Of a stretch of 64,000 bases of DNA, positions 22,580 through 34,041 are shown in pieces. A program made the translations under genes and the position numbers. Below the pieces are notes generated by a model that was not told where the DNA came from, did no database searches, and saw only the letters and a program-made list of their open reading frames with translations. This stretch comes from Catonia carolina (lineage: Eukaryota > Arthropoda > Insecta > Hemiptera > Achilidae): positions 558,001-622,000 of the forward strand of contig JAQMRL010000040.1 in the NCBI GenBank assembly GCA_035578175.1. Reading direction: 5' to 3'. Position 1 is the first letter of the stretch. Every line of letters starts with the position of its first letter.

Positions 22580-22676
22580 GGAGGTGTGGCTATTAAATAA
22601 CGAGATTGACGTTGTAAAATAGTTATTTTAATTTTATACATAATCATTTATTGTCACCTGCAATATACAGTCCTTC

Positions 22677-24984
22677 TGTTAAGTCATGTTCACCCGGTGT
22701 GCGATGCGGTAGTCAAATGGTTTAATGACTCCTACATCTGCTTCGGTTCGTTAAAATGGTGGGATCTATTACCACCCGGATACAAAAGACGCGATGTGAC
22801 TTCGACGCGCACATTAGGCGTAATGCTTTGCTCGTAAAGGAATTGGAAGGTTTGGAAGGTTAAAGGAATTGGAAGGTTTGTCGGTAAATAACACTGCGGT
22901 TATCAAGTAGTTCAACAGTACTTACTCGGTATTGAGTGCGCAGATTTCCCAGGATGCTTCGATTCGTGGATGCCGTTGTAGAAAACGCTGAATGTTCAAC
23001 TAGATCTGTACAGATTTTACACAATAGACAAAGGCACGTTAAATATACACACAAGGCACTGTTAACACTCGGATAACTGCAGTTAGTATAGCGGTTTACA
23101 AGTTCGAAACACAGGATTGCACAGGTTACACAATGTCCGGTAATTACTCGAATGAATAACATGAATAGTTTTTAAACAAGTATAAGCGCGTTCACAATTA
23201 AAAGCATAGCTGCTTGGGGCCGTAATTAAGATATTGACGGCGACATGAGGTTGGAAGGTCCAACACGCTGAATGCAAATGACGCCGGCTCTCGGGGCCGC
23301 GAGCGTCCTTGTAACACGACCGTACCGTATGCTGGTTTTACTGGAAGTGAGAAGGGATTTTAGGAAGAAGGAACAATGGCGAAGCGAGCTCGGGAAATTA
23401 ATCGAATTTTGCCATTGGCGGAGAGCGCGTCACGTGATCAGGGATCACACATGCGTGGAACTAATTGATGAAGCAATCAATGTAGGATCAATAAAACGGA
23501 TGTACTCGCGCGGGAAGGATTTGTTCTGGAAGGTTCGACGGCGCGCGGTATTCGAATTTACTGTAGTATTGAACACCCGGGTTAAGTAATGTTTTGTCGC
23601 CGAGTGCGGTATTTCAAATGGTTGCGCTTTTGGCGCTCTTAATTTCATCTATTAATCCCAATTATGGTGTATCATTCTCTATGTTTCTTCCCCCTCCGCC
23701 TACGCACTATTTCCTTTCCCTTTTTATGGACCACTTGTTCGACTAGACCTTGTCATGAGCAGATGTGCTCTCCGTTTCGAGGCTTAATTTTCGGCTTAGC
23801 ACCATGCTTTGGTGCTGGCATCGGCTCATGTTCGTGTTGAGGCTTGTATTGTGCTAAAGTGTGTTTATGTATAGGGTGATTCAAAAAGAGCGCCGGTTTT
23901 GATATATCAAATTAAGAGATTTATTTTATTGAAAAACTGAAAATAAATACATCAACAAGTTCATCTTTCCTTCCGATTTTATGTATGAAAAATGATATCA
24001 TGCATGTGTCCTCCTCTACTGCGCTGGCACGCATCAACTCTGTCCATGAAATTGGATATTACTGCACGACAAGTTTCGACTTCCATTTGCCCGATAACCC
24101 GTCGAATTTCCTCCTTCAAGTCATTCATGTTTCGGGGTTTATTGGCATACACCAATGACTTCAGATTACCCCAAAGAGGAAAGTCACAAGGCGTCAAGTC
24201 ACACGACCTTGGTAGCCATTGATGGTCGGAATTACGAGAAATGATGCGATCCTGGAACCGTTCACGGAGCAACAACATTGTTTCTCGTGCAGCGTGACAG
24301 GTGGCACCATCCTGCTGAAACCACAACTCGTCAATGTCCATTCCATCCAAATGACGCCACAAAAACTCCCTAATCATCGTACGGTATCGGTCTCCATTTA
24401 CTGTCACGGCTTGTCCTTCTTGATTTTTAAAAAAGTAAGGGCCGATGACACCGCCCGACCAAAAGCCGCACCAAACTGTCACTCGCTGTGCATACAAGAG
24501 AAACTACAACTGAATCGTCAATCGGAATGTTCTCCAAAATAGAAATGAGGTCAAACAATGTTGCCACCCGATAAACAAAAATTTACCAGCCGTTTAAAAA
24601 CCGGCGCTCTTTTTGAATCACCCTTTACTTGGTCATTTGTATTTTGTCGTATTTGTTTGCTTATAAATGTGTGTTAATGTATTAAAGTGTATTTCGGCGG
24701 TCTCCAGTTCGGACTTTACCACGTGCTTCAGTCATTGGACTTCAACGTTGTCATATTCTGAACCAAGTAAGTGGCATTTATGTTCGTGATAATATTTGGT
24801 TGTTCAGGTGGCCAAATTTTCCTATGTGTGTTTTTCCTTTCACTCAGTCAATTTCTAACTCGTGTTTTAATTACAATCCCTAATCGCTTGGTCGTGAGTG
24901 CCAACCACTATAAATTGTACTCTGGTTCTCCGGAAATTATCGCAACAAATAAATTGTTGAATAATTATACTAATTATATTAACA
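22677..24984. mobile_element. Solo LTR, family 2, split by M2
   Basis: TGTTAAGTC...ATTAACA ends, flanked by CCTTC (22672-22676, 24985-24989) inside M1. About 1.56 kb after removing M2. There is a short local duplication of GGAATTGGAAGGTTTG at about 22838-22880. The 100-codon and shorter frames here have no domain support. Confidence 0.7.
23874..24623 (-). mobile_element. M2 mariner-like (DD41D), internally deleted copy 1
   Basis: Inverted ends GGGTGATTCAAAAAGAGCGC. The minus strand 24497-23979 encodes the last 172 residues of transposase: WFQQDGATCHAARE, then the SCDLTPCDFPLWG third-Asp region, 41 residues apart, ending in SRGGHMHDIIFHT. The 5' half of the gene is deleted at the same point as in the 38121-40618 copy. 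Confidence 0.9.
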
Positions 24985-25112
24985 CCTTCTCTATCCCTAC
25001 AATACTCCATGCGAATTTTCCATAGTTGAAAACAGTGCTGGAAGTCATCTTCTGTCAGCTCCTTCAGAACAAGTGCCGCTCAAAAATGTTTGAAATGAAG
25101 CTTGCAAAAATG

Positions 25113-26471
25113 TAACGGGTGATTCAAAAAGAGCGCCGGTTTTTAAACGGCTGGTAAATTTTTGTTTATCGGTTGGCAACATTGTTAGACCTCATTTCTA
25201 TTTCGGAGAACATTCCGATTGACGATTCAGTTGTAGTTTCTCTTGTTCGCAGTGTAGTACTCTCGCAGTCTGTGTCTAACCATGGACAAGTTTACTATTG
25301 CACGACGAGTGTTAATCGTCAAAACATTTTACCAGAGTGGAGAGAGTTATGCGGCTAATGTCAGGCGACTTCGCGGTACTCTAGGACGTAATGAAGCACC
25401 GAATGAATCAACAGTTCGCAGGCTCATGAAAAAGTTTTTTGAGACGGGTTCAACAGTCGACCTTAAAAGTTCTGGACGTCGTCGTTCTGGCCGAACTGAG
25501 CAGAACGTTGCGTTGGTTCGTGACAGTGTGGCTGTTAGCCCAGCAAAATCAATACGTCGCCGTTCTCAACAATTGGGTTTACGATGTTCTTCTGTACGGA
25601 GAATTCTTCGGTACGATCTCCAATATCACCCGTATAAAATTCAGTTGACGCAACTTTTGAAAGTGGCAGACCACCAGAAGAGACGACAGTTTGTTGACTG
25701 GGTATTGAGAAAACGGCAGGATGATGACACCTTCGCAAACAAAATAATTTTCAGTGATGAGGCGCACTTCCACTTAAACGGTTTTGTTAATAAACAGAAC
25801 TGCCGTATGTGGGGTTTAGAAAACCCTCGCGTGGTTAATTAAAGGGAAATGTATGCACAGCGAGTGACAGTTTGGTGCGGCTTTTGGTCGGGCGGTGTCA
25901 TCGGCCCTTACTTTTATGAAAATCAAGAAGGACAAGCCGTGACAGTAAATGGAGACCGATACCGAACGATGATTAGGGAGTTTTTGTGGCGTCTTTTGGA
26001 TGGAATGGACATTGACGAGTTGTGGTTTCAGCAGGATGGTGCCACCTGTCACGCTGCACGAGAAACAATGTTGTTGCTCCGTGAACGGTTCCAGGATCGC
26101 ATCATTTCTCGTAATTTCGACCATCAATGGCCACCAAGGTCGCGTGACTTGACGTCTTGTGACTTTCATCTTTGGGGTCATCTGAAGTCATTGGTGTATG
26201 CCAATAAACCCCGAAACATCAATGACTTGAAGGAGGAAATTCGACGGGTTATCGGGCAAATGGAAGTCGAAACTTGTCGTGCAGTAATATCCAATTTCAT
26301 GGACAGAGTTGATGCGTGCCAGCGCAGTAGAGGAGGACACATGCATGACATCATTTTTCATACATGAAATCGGAAGGTAAGATGAACTTGTTGATATTTA
26401 TTTTCAGTTTTTCAATAAAATAAATCTCTTAATTTGATATATCAAAACCGGCGCTCTTTTTGAATCACCCT
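25113..26471 (+). mobile_element. M2 mariner-like (DD41D), full-length copy 2
   Basis: 1.36 kb, both GGGTGATTC ends, inserted in M1. Confidence 0.92.
25282..26367 (+). pseudogene. M2 transposase with one in-frame stop (DD41D)
   Basis: ATG 25282. The N-terminal helix-turn-helix and linker (TIARRVLIVKTFYQSGESYA, SGRRRSGRTEQN) lead to the first catalytic Asp in IIFSDEAHFHLNGFV, ending at TAA 25843-25845. The frame continues without shift from REMYAQRVTVWCGFW to the stop at 26367, with the second Asp in WFQQDGATCHAA and the third 41 residues later. The only defect seen is that single stop at about residue 188. The third-Asp region reads DLTSCDF where the sister copies have DLTPCDF, but the Asp is present. 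Confidence 0.88.
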
Positions 26472-26752
26472 ATATTTACTGACACTTTGTACGCGATTGA
26501 AAATGACCCAAATTTTTTGGAAACGATAATAACATGTGATGAAACGTGGGTTTTTTACTTATGATCCGGAAACGAAGCGCCAATCCATGCACTGGAAGTG
26601 CCGAACTTCACCGAGAGCCAAAAAAAGCTTGAATGAGCAAGTCAAAATTTAAAGCAATGATTGTTTCTTTTTTTATATCCATGGGATTGTGTACCTTCTT
26701 TTTCGTGTAAAAAAAACCTGATTCACGATGGCACTAAGCCACCGTTAATCAG

Positions 26753-27474
26753 GTGTGTGAATAGATTATCTCAAGAACGGAACATCGTACGGTCTTGAAA
26801 CTACCGGACCCGACACGAACATTTTCATCAAAATCGGTCAACCGGAAGTAGTAGTTATTCGTGTAATTTTTCACTTCTTTGCGATTTTCTCAAAAACAGG
26901 TCCTACGATTTTTTTAAAAATCACCACGTTTAATAAATTTTTTATGCTCCACAAGATAGGGTAGATGCCATATTTGCTGACATTTTTGGTGAGGCTGTTT
27001 TCACATAAAAAGATTGTTTTTTTAAAATTGCAACTTTAATAGACTATGCATTTTAGCGTAAAAATTTATCTATATATATTTGTAGAGAATTTAAAATTGT
27101 AAAACATTAATTCGAACATTTTTGTATAATGCTTAGTTTAGTGGTAATTAGCGATTTTCTGTTTTTTTCTCACGAAAACGTGTGAAAAATCGACTTTTTT
27201 AAGATTTCGGCCTTAGTATGCATTTTACGACAAAAATGTATATGATAAAATTTATAGGAAATTAAAAGATCTACGACTTTTATTTAAAGCATTTTTCTCT
27301 ACAAAGCTTAGTTTAGTGTGAAAGAGTGATTTTCTGTATTTTCAAGTCAAACTGACGTCGATTTTCATTTTGCGTCTTTCACTCACGATTAAAATAAGGT
27401 TATGTTCTTTGAGGTTAGTTTTTTGTTTATTTCTAATGTTTTATTACTAATGTTAGGTTATATTGTTAATTATT
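26753..27474 (+). mobile_element. R repeat, 5'-truncated
   Basis: Starts within the GT core and runs to TAATTATTTGC, where the same retro-inserted sequence (CTCCTAATCATCGGCGTCTC) begins as in the copy at 28608. The 3' stem-loop end is missing. Confidence 0.8.
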
Positions 27475-27527
27475 TGCTCCTAATCATCGGCGTCTCATAA
27501 TTGGCGTCGTTTTCATCTCTACCATCG

Positions 27528-27660
27528 CAGTGATGGATTTCCCACTAGGCCAGTGCCTAGGGGCGGCACGACCTGACAGGTGCCGCTAAGCCGCGCCGGA
27601 TGGTCCGATCTGTCGACGGGCGGCGCGACGGGGTGGCGGCGGTGACTGATACCTCGGTGT
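27528..27660 (+). mobile_element. hAT-like element end (GC-rich fragment)
   Basis: CAGTGATGGATTTCCCACTA followed by GCCTAGGGGCGGCA is typical of hAT terminal sequence. Only about 130 bp remain before R begins at 27680. The call rests on resemblance of the end sequence. Confidence 0.45.
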
Positions 27661-27679
27661 TTTTATGAACACCTGTATT

Positions 27680-28947
27680 ACTTTCTCTTGCCTATATGAA
27701 TCTATAGGAAGGAAAGTATTGTTTTCATGTCGATTTTTCGAAATCGAGTTTTCACCGGATCTATACGTTTTCAGACCCCCTGAACCCAAAAAAAATGTTT
27801 TTAGCGATTGGTCTGTGTGTGTGTGTGCGTGTGCGTGCGTGTGTGTGTGCGCGCGCGCGTGTGTGTGTGTGTGAACAGAATATCTCAAGAACGGAACATC
27901 GTACGAACTTGAAACTTGAAACTTAAGTTACATACCACTACCGGACGCGACACGAACATTTTCATCAAAATCGGTCAACCGGAAGTAGTAGTTTATTCGT
28001 ATAAATTTTTTTGCTATTTTCTCAAAAACTGGTCCTACGATTTTTTTTAAAATCGTCTATTTTACTCAATTTTTTATTCTCTACAAGATAGGGTAGGCGC
28101 CATGTTTGCTGAAATTCTCGGTGAGGCTGTTTTCACGTAAAAACGTTGTTTTTTTAAGATTACGGCTTTAATATAAATTTTACCGCAAAAACTTATATAA
28201 TAAAAGTTGTAGAGAATTTAAAAACCTACAACTTCTGTTTCAGACATTTTTTTGTATGACGCTTAGTTTAGCAGTAATTAGCGATTTTCTGATTTTTTCT
28301 CACGAAAACGTGTGAAAAATCGATTTTTTTAAGATTTTGGCCTTAGTATGCATTTTACGACAAAAGTGTATATAACCAAATTTATGGGAAATTTAAAGAT
28401 CTACAACTTTTATTTAACGTATTTTTCTCTATAGAGCCTAGTTTAGCGTGAAATAGTGATTTTCCGTATTTTTAAGCCAGACTGAGGTTGATTTTCATTT
28501 TGAGTGTTTCACTCATGATTAAAATAAGGTTATGTTTATTGAGGTTAGTTTTTTGTTTATTTCTAATGTTTTATTACTAATGTTAGGTTATATTGTTAAT
28601 TATTTGCTCCTAATCATCGGCGTCTCATAATTGGCGTCGTTTTCATCTCTACCATCGTCATTGTCATCTCCAACTTTAACACTTTGTGTTTCGGGATGTT
28701 GATTCACGGTTCATCAAGTTTGAGTTCGTATAGATATATTTTTTGTTTCTTCACAGTTCGATCTTTTTCAAACACACTACTGAGTGTCGTTTGTGTTTTA
28801 ATACTAAGGACATTACTAAGATTTTCTCATATTTGCTTAAAGTTATTGTATTTATTAACTGATTGCAAAAGAAATACTATACTGTTAAAAAAAAAAAAAA
28901 AAATATTTGCATTGGCAAGAGAAAGTTTGCGAGTGTTTCACACCAGA
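27680..28947 (+). mobile_element. R repeat carrying a retro-insert
   Basis: Complete R from ACTTTCTCTTGCC to CACACCAGA, interrupted at 28608-28903 just before the 3' inverted repeat. Confidence 0.85.
28608..28903 (+). mobile_element. Poly(A)-tailed retro-insert in R
   Basis: 296 bp ending in an A17-18 run, flanked by TATTTGC (28601-28607, 28904-28910). The source is not recognised. Its open frame carries no domain. Confidence 0.7.
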
Positions 28948-29049
28948 TATTTTTAAATGAAAAAAATCCCTTAGGCTAGTTCATGTATATTTTTGTCGAT
29001 ACTATTGTTGTGAAAAAATTATGTTTAACTAATTAATAATATTTTTCAG

Positions 29050-29118
29050 AACAAACTGAATCTTAAAATATTATTTGAGATTTCTAATGAAGATTTGGAT
29101 TCAAATTTACAATACCAG
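29050..29118 (+). CDS. Gustatory receptor shared exon 2 (23 codons)
   Basis: Acceptor TTTTTCAG before 29050 and donor CAG-GTAATC after 29118, both phase 0. It reads NKLNLKILFEISNEDLDSNL then QYQ. The exon is too short for gene finders. Support comes from the splice sites, phase match with exons A/B and exon 3, and the GR-type loop before the last helix. Confidence 0.75.
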
Positions 29119-29219
29119 GTAATCAAAGAAATAAATTTATCTACACAATGCTCTGCTTTACACGGTTGATGAGCTGTGCTGTCTGTTGCACACGTTTCGA
29201 CCAATCACAAAGCGTTTGC

Positions 29220-29697
29220 CATGGGCGGGATTTGGCGGGAGTCATTGGGGGGGCAAATACCGGGGGGTCTGGGGGGTATGGAATACCCCCCAGCACAAGG
29301 GGGGTCCGGGGGACCTCCCCCGGAAAATTTTGAGATTTTTATTGCCTTCAACTCAATTTTAGGGCTGTTTTTAGGCTAAATTAAAAAGTAAATTTTGTTG
29401 GGATTTTAACGTTAAAACGTCATTTTAACTCCCAATTGATGTAAACCTAAAATTGATCTAAAATGGTCCAATAACAATGTTTTTAAATGTTAAAACATAG
29501 TATTAACTTATTTAACCTGGTTAAAAATTTTATAGTTAAAATTAAATAAAAATTTAATAATAAATTTAATAAAAAATTAAATAAATTTTACTAGTCAAAA
29601 ATTTGGTATTAACTTATTTAACTTGGTTAAAAATGTATACCAGTAGAATATTGGGGGGGCAAGTGCCCCCCCTTGCCCCCCCCAGATCCCGCCAATG
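29220..29697. mobile_element. hAT-type MITE
   Basis: 8-bp duplication GCGTTTGC (29212-29219, 29698-29705). Inverted ends CATGGGCGGGATTTGG and CATTGGCGGGATCTGG, then G/C runs. 478 bp without a transposase. It lies about 100 bp downstream of GR exon 2. Confidence 0.85.
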
Positions 29698-30130
29698 GCG
29701 TTTGCCAGCGTTGTCAGATTGAACGAATGTATCAGCTTGGCAAACAATATGGATGCGTGTCTACAAGAGTACCAGTAGTTGCTCACTAAATAATCTATGT
29801 ACGAGGTGTGGCTATTAAATAACGAGACTGACGTTGTAAAAAATTTAATTTTTATTTTATACATAATCAATTATTATAATAATTTCACTAACCTTCTTTT
29901 TAAACTGCGTCACCTTTATTTTATTCCTACTTACACGTGTTTCGGTGGATCCACCATCATCAGAGTAAATAAAAAATTGAAACTAAAAATTTTTTTCATT
30001 TATTTAAAATTTACAGAAGATGATACATCTTCAGTCACTTGTATAAAACAGTTTTATACAAGTGACTGAAGATGTATCATCTTCTGTAAATTTTAAATAA
30101 ATGAAAAAAAATTTTAGTTTCAATTTTTTA

Positions 30131-30174
30131 TTTACTCTGATGATGGTGGATCCACCGAAACACGTGTAAGTAGG
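30131..30174 (+). ncRNA. Hammerhead-ribozyme-like motif
   Basis: CTGATGA (30137-30143), stem II GGTGGATCCACC (30145-30156), GAAA (30157-30160), CACGTGTA. Upstream TTTACT pairs with AGTAGG after the predicted cleavage (4 Watson-Crick plus 2 G-U). A matching inverse copy lies at about 29932-29972. Same caveats as at 7263. The LTR insertion cuts directly after stem I. Confidence 0.5.
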
Positions 30175-31016
30175 TGTTCAGTATAGTTCCGTACTTTTAA
30201 ATTAGGCGCTTGGGTTAGCCCGCTTAATTATTCTTCCCGCATAAATATATCTTTGCTGGACCTATTTCCTTTCCCTCCTTACTCCTTCTCCTTGTGATCG
30301 CCTGATCGATATCTACCAATAATCATCGATCTGATTAATAACGCCTGCGCAATGCCTTTCTTCTTCGTTTCAACTAGTACGTTTTCGGCCATGTTGAGCC
30401 TCCAGCGACGCCGTAGGGCTTCGCTTCACTTGCTGATGTACTGTTCATCTTGACGGACGTGTCAAGTCATTCGGCTTACCGGAATTAGCGTGCATTCCGG
30501 CAATGTGCTTTATCTTTTCGTTATAACCAGTCTTGCCGTATGGCTGTGTTAGTTAACAAGATAATCGCAATTATTCGTAATTATTTATTTCATTGTGTCT
30601 CCGCATATTACCTTTTCCTACTCAATGTACTTAAGTTTCGACCTCATCAGTGCTTTAATCGTTTGTGTGCTCGACGAAAAACTGCAATTGTGTATTTTCA
30701 TTATTACTATTAAACTGTTCTTAGTGATATCGACAAATCCCTGTGGCGCCACACACCGCATCAACCTTTTGTGTCCTGGACGGAGTATCTACGCTGTACA
30801 TGTAAGTCTTATTACAATTATTATTATCTTAAGTGCATTGATCCTAATTGTGTTTCATTCCCATCCCTTTGTGTTCAACGGTTTTAAGCGGGTAACCTTG
30901 CTTCGAAACGGTTTCTCTGGTTTGACGGTTCATTGTGCCGGCTAGCTGCTGGTTTTTCAAGGTATAACCCCCCATGGAAGAAAAGCGGTACTACCATTCA
31001 GGCTGAGTACTCCACA
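30175..31016 (+). mobile_element. Solo LTR, family 1
   Basis: 842 bp, TGTTCAGTATAG...CTCCACA, flanked by GTAGG (30170-30174, 31017-31021). Paralogue of 5883-6721. The 116-codon frame inside is not supported as a gene. Confidence 0.85.
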
Positions 31017-32225
31017 GTAGGAATAAAATAAAGGTGACGCAGTTTAAAAAGAAGGTTAGTGAAATTATTATATTAATTCATTATATGAAATAGAAATATT
31101 TCAAACTGCAGGATGCATTATAAAGATTTATTTTTGAATATACATAATCACTTATTGTCACCTTCAATATACACTCCTTCTCTATCCCTACAACGCTGGA
31201 TGAGAATTTTCCATTGTTGGAAACAGTGCTGGAAGTCATCTTCTGTCAGCTCCTTCAGGACACGTGCCGCTTTCTTTTTTACAGCTTCCACAGACTCAAA
31301 TCTTGTCCCTTTTCATGCAAATTTCACCTTAGGGAACACGTAGAAGTCACATGATGCAAGATCTGGTGAATAAGGTGGATGTTCTAACACTGAGATGCTG
31401 TACTTGGCTAGGAACCTCTTGACAGATAACGCGGAATGAGCTGGCGCATTGTCTTGGTAGAGAACCCATGATTTGTCCTTCCACATTTCGAGGCGTTTTT
31501 TTCCTTACGCTTTGAAGTAGTTTAGAAAGTACCTCAAGGTAGTAATATTGATTAATTGTTTGACCTTCAGGAACCCAGTGAAGGTACACAATCCCATGGA
31601 TATTAAATAAAACAATCATCATCGCTTTAAATTTTGACTTGCTCATTCTAGCTTTTTTGGCTCTCGGTGAAGTTCGACTCTTCCAGTGCATGGATTGGTG
31701 CTTTGTTTCCAGATCATAAGTAAAAAACCACGTTTTATCACATGTTATTATCTTCTACCTGTTCCCCAAGGTGAAATCTGCATTAAAAGGGACAAAATTT
31801 GAGTCTGTGGAAGATGTAATAGAGAAAGCGGCACGTGTCCTGAAGGAGTTGACAGAAGATGACTTCCAGCACTGTTTCCAACAATGGAAAATTCGCATGG
31901 AGCGTTGTAGGAATAGAAAAGGAGTGTATTGAAGGGACAATAAGTGATCATGTATAAAATAAAAATAAAACTTTTCACAATGTCAGTTTCGTTATTTAAT
32001 AGCCACACCTCGTATGTTGATGTATTTTTTCATGTATTTATTTTAAAATTCAGCTGGATGTTTGGAATGAAATAATGAAGAGTTTTGGACTTCAAATAAG
32101 TAAAGAGAAGAGTGAAGTTATGGTTTTTGGATGGGACAGGGGATTGAGGGGGCCATTAGGGTAAGCACACAGTGAACGCTGGTCACTTACAACCGGGAGC
32201 CTCCTAGTAGGAATAGGCCATTATA

Positions 32226-33595
32226 CCATGCGTTCTGAAAGTCGCTGTGCACCAAGTGACATGACAGGGAATAATGTCATGGCTAGGTTGGTAGCTCTGT
32301 GCTGTTCAATTGTTGCCGAACACGTCGAGGCCTGTCAGTCATTGAGTTGAAGTTGTATATGTTTCATTTATTGCAGTTCTGTTGCACGTTTTTTGTTGTT
32401 GGACGCGATGGTTCTTTCAGTAGAGGAGCGCATTTTCCTCGTTGAATACGTATTTCGCGAAGGTGACAAGTACAGTGATTTAGTGAAGCGCAAATTTTCT
32501 GAAAAGTTTCCAGATTCAATTATTCCTCACCGTAATGCAGTACGAACACTGATAGAAAAATTTCGGGCAACTGGCTCTGTTGAGGACGCTGAACGTAGTG
32601 GTAGGCCCCCTAAGCTAGACGAACAAAAGCTGCTGGATATTTCTGATTCTATGGCACAAAGTCCAAAAAAATCAATGCGTAAGTTAGCACAACAGCATAA
32701 TATCGGACTTGCTACCGCACATAAAGCTGTCAGACAAGAACTTAAACTATTCCCATACAAAGTGAGGTGTGTTCAAGAGCTGAAACCTTCAGATAATGAC
32801 AAGAGACTAAATTATTGTCATTGGTTTCAACGTTTCATCAACCAAAATTCCGAAGACATCCTTGACGTAACGTTTTATACAGATGAAGCGTGGTTTCACT
32901 TGGGAGGGTATATAAGTTCACAAAATACTCGAGTATGGTCGACAACTAACCCTTGCGCTTTACATGAACAGTCCTTACACGAAGCAAAAATTGGAGTCTG
33001 GGTTGCTGTGAGTAGAGCACGTATTGTTGGACCAATTTTTTTTTGCAAACACAATCAATAGTGAACGTTATTGTTCTGATATTTTAGAGAACTTTACGCA
33101 TCAAATAACACAAGTGGAAATGAATAATGGTTGGTTCCAACAAGACGGGGCAACAGCACATACATCTAACATCTCAATGGCTTTCCTGAGCAACGTGTTT
33201 GGTGAACGAATAATTTCAAAGAATTTGTGGCCTGCAAGATCTCCTGATCTGACTCCCCCCGATTTCTTTTTATGGGGTGCGGCGAAACAAACTGTGTATC
33301 GGAACAGACCACACACGATTGACGAACTTAAAGCCGCAATAACGGCATACATTCAAGGAATCACTGTTCTTCAGTTGCGAAAGGTGTTTGCAAACAAAAT
33401 GAAACGAGTGCAATGCTGTATTGATGCCAATGGAGGTCATTTCGAACACCTTCTATAAACAATGTAATCACGGTTTAACAATGTAATTAAGGTATTGAAT
33501 AAATTTTTTTCCAAAATGCTTAGTCATTTCTTTATACATATTTTCATAAATCCATAGTCACAATTCCAGTGCACAGCGACTTTCCGAACGCACGG
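32226..33595 (+). mobile_element. M5 Tc1/mariner element, near full length
   Basis: Inverted ends share GAAAGTCGCTGTGCAC, flanked by TA, 1.37 kb, inserted in T4. Confidence 0.9.
32393..33458 (+). pseudogene. M5 transposase with one frameshift (D38D spacing)
   Basis: 32393-33061 carries the N-terminal DNA-binding half (RTLIEKFRATGSVEDAERSG) and the first Asp in FYTDEAWFHLGGY. A shift in the T-run near 33039-33047 moves to the second frame, which ends at 33458. That frame has WFQQDGATAHTSN (second Asp) and SPDLTPPDFFLWG (third Asp, 38 residues on). Reading both frames gives about 350 residues, the usual length. One base in the homopolymer is the only visible lesion, so a sequencing error is possible. 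Confidence 0.85.
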
Positions 33596-33856
33596 TATTT
33601 TAATTGGACATCTCACAGTAAACGCTGGTGGAGAAAGCTGCGTGCTGGTCATCTGCGCATATCAACTCCTCACTGGTTTGTTTTGAATAAACCTGCCTGC
33701 TGCTTGCTGGCAGGGTGCTAAATGTACTTGACGTCATATATACGTATTCATAAATAATAACTTAATTAATTTTTTACATACCTTTATTAAACTAACTTTA
33801 AAAGATTTTTACTGGCCAAACAATACTTTATAATATTGAATAGCAGTAGTCAAAAA

Positions 33857-34029
33857 TTGCCGGCCGCGTTGGCGATGTTAGTAACGTGCTCGCCTTTCAT
33901 CACGCGGTCTTGGGTTCGAATCCCACTCGGGCATGGCATTTTTTCATACGTTACAAAAAATTCATTTCATCCTTCACCGTCTGCATTAGCAGCAATTTGC
34001 AAAACAGTCGGACGTTAAACCAAAAAAAA
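33857..34029 (+). mobile_element. SINE1, tRNA-derived, full length
   Basis: 173 bp with a 12-bp duplication AGTAGTCAAAAA (33845-33856, 34030-34041). It begins GCCGGCCGCGTTGGCG, has a B box GGTTCGAATCCC (about 33914), and ends GTCGGACGTTAAACC plus A-run. The A and B boxes give an internal RNA polymerase III promoter. Confidence 0.9.
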
Positions 34030-34041
34030 AGTAGTCAAAAA

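Larger units (their letters stand above)
22580..26700 (+). mobile_element. M1 mariner derivative (copy 3, long-junction type), split by LTR and M2
   Basis: The left 3'-type end is at 22580, interrupted by a solo LTR (22677-24984). It continues 24985-25112, is interrupted again by M2 (25113-26471), and then continues with the mariner coding region including ITCDETW (about 26540) to 26700, where it is truncated. The junction CGCTCAAAAATGTTTGAAAT is the same as in copy 1. Confidence 0.8.
29870..31138. mobile_element. Palindromic Penelope-like element, copy 2, split by a solo LTR
   Basis: 12-bp duplication TATACATAATCA (29858-29869, 31139-31150). The two arms (about 29880-30030 and 30060-30174 plus 31021 on) are near-perfect inverted repeats centred at about 30050. 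Both arms keep the intact CTGATGA...GAAA core. Confidence 0.65.
29802..32012 (-). mobile_element. M1 mariner derivative (copy 4), split by a Penelope-like element
   Basis: TA-flanked, short-junction type. The left end is 29802-29869, then the insertion. The transposase arm (31139-31740) is on the minus strand, with a frameshift in the region equivalent to PEMWKDKSWVLHQDN. The inverse arm is 31750-32012. Confidence 0.85.

Noticed and set aside
22860..23589. Frames of 64-105 residues in GC-richer DNA
   Set aside because: They lie in solo LTR family 2 on both strands with no domain.
28684..28956. 90-residue frame, possible receptor exon
   Set aside because: It is inside the poly(A)-tailed retro-insert and crosses the A-run into R.
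30595..30945. 116-residue hydrophobic protein, considered as a third receptor exon (also 5893-6201)
   Set aside because: Lies wholly within solo LTR family 1 and has no GR/OR motif. The homologous copy is not conserved as protein.
33857..34029. tRNA gene
   Set aside because: A and B boxes are present, but the sequence continues into a SINE body with A-tail and a target duplication. The same applies to SINE3 heads.
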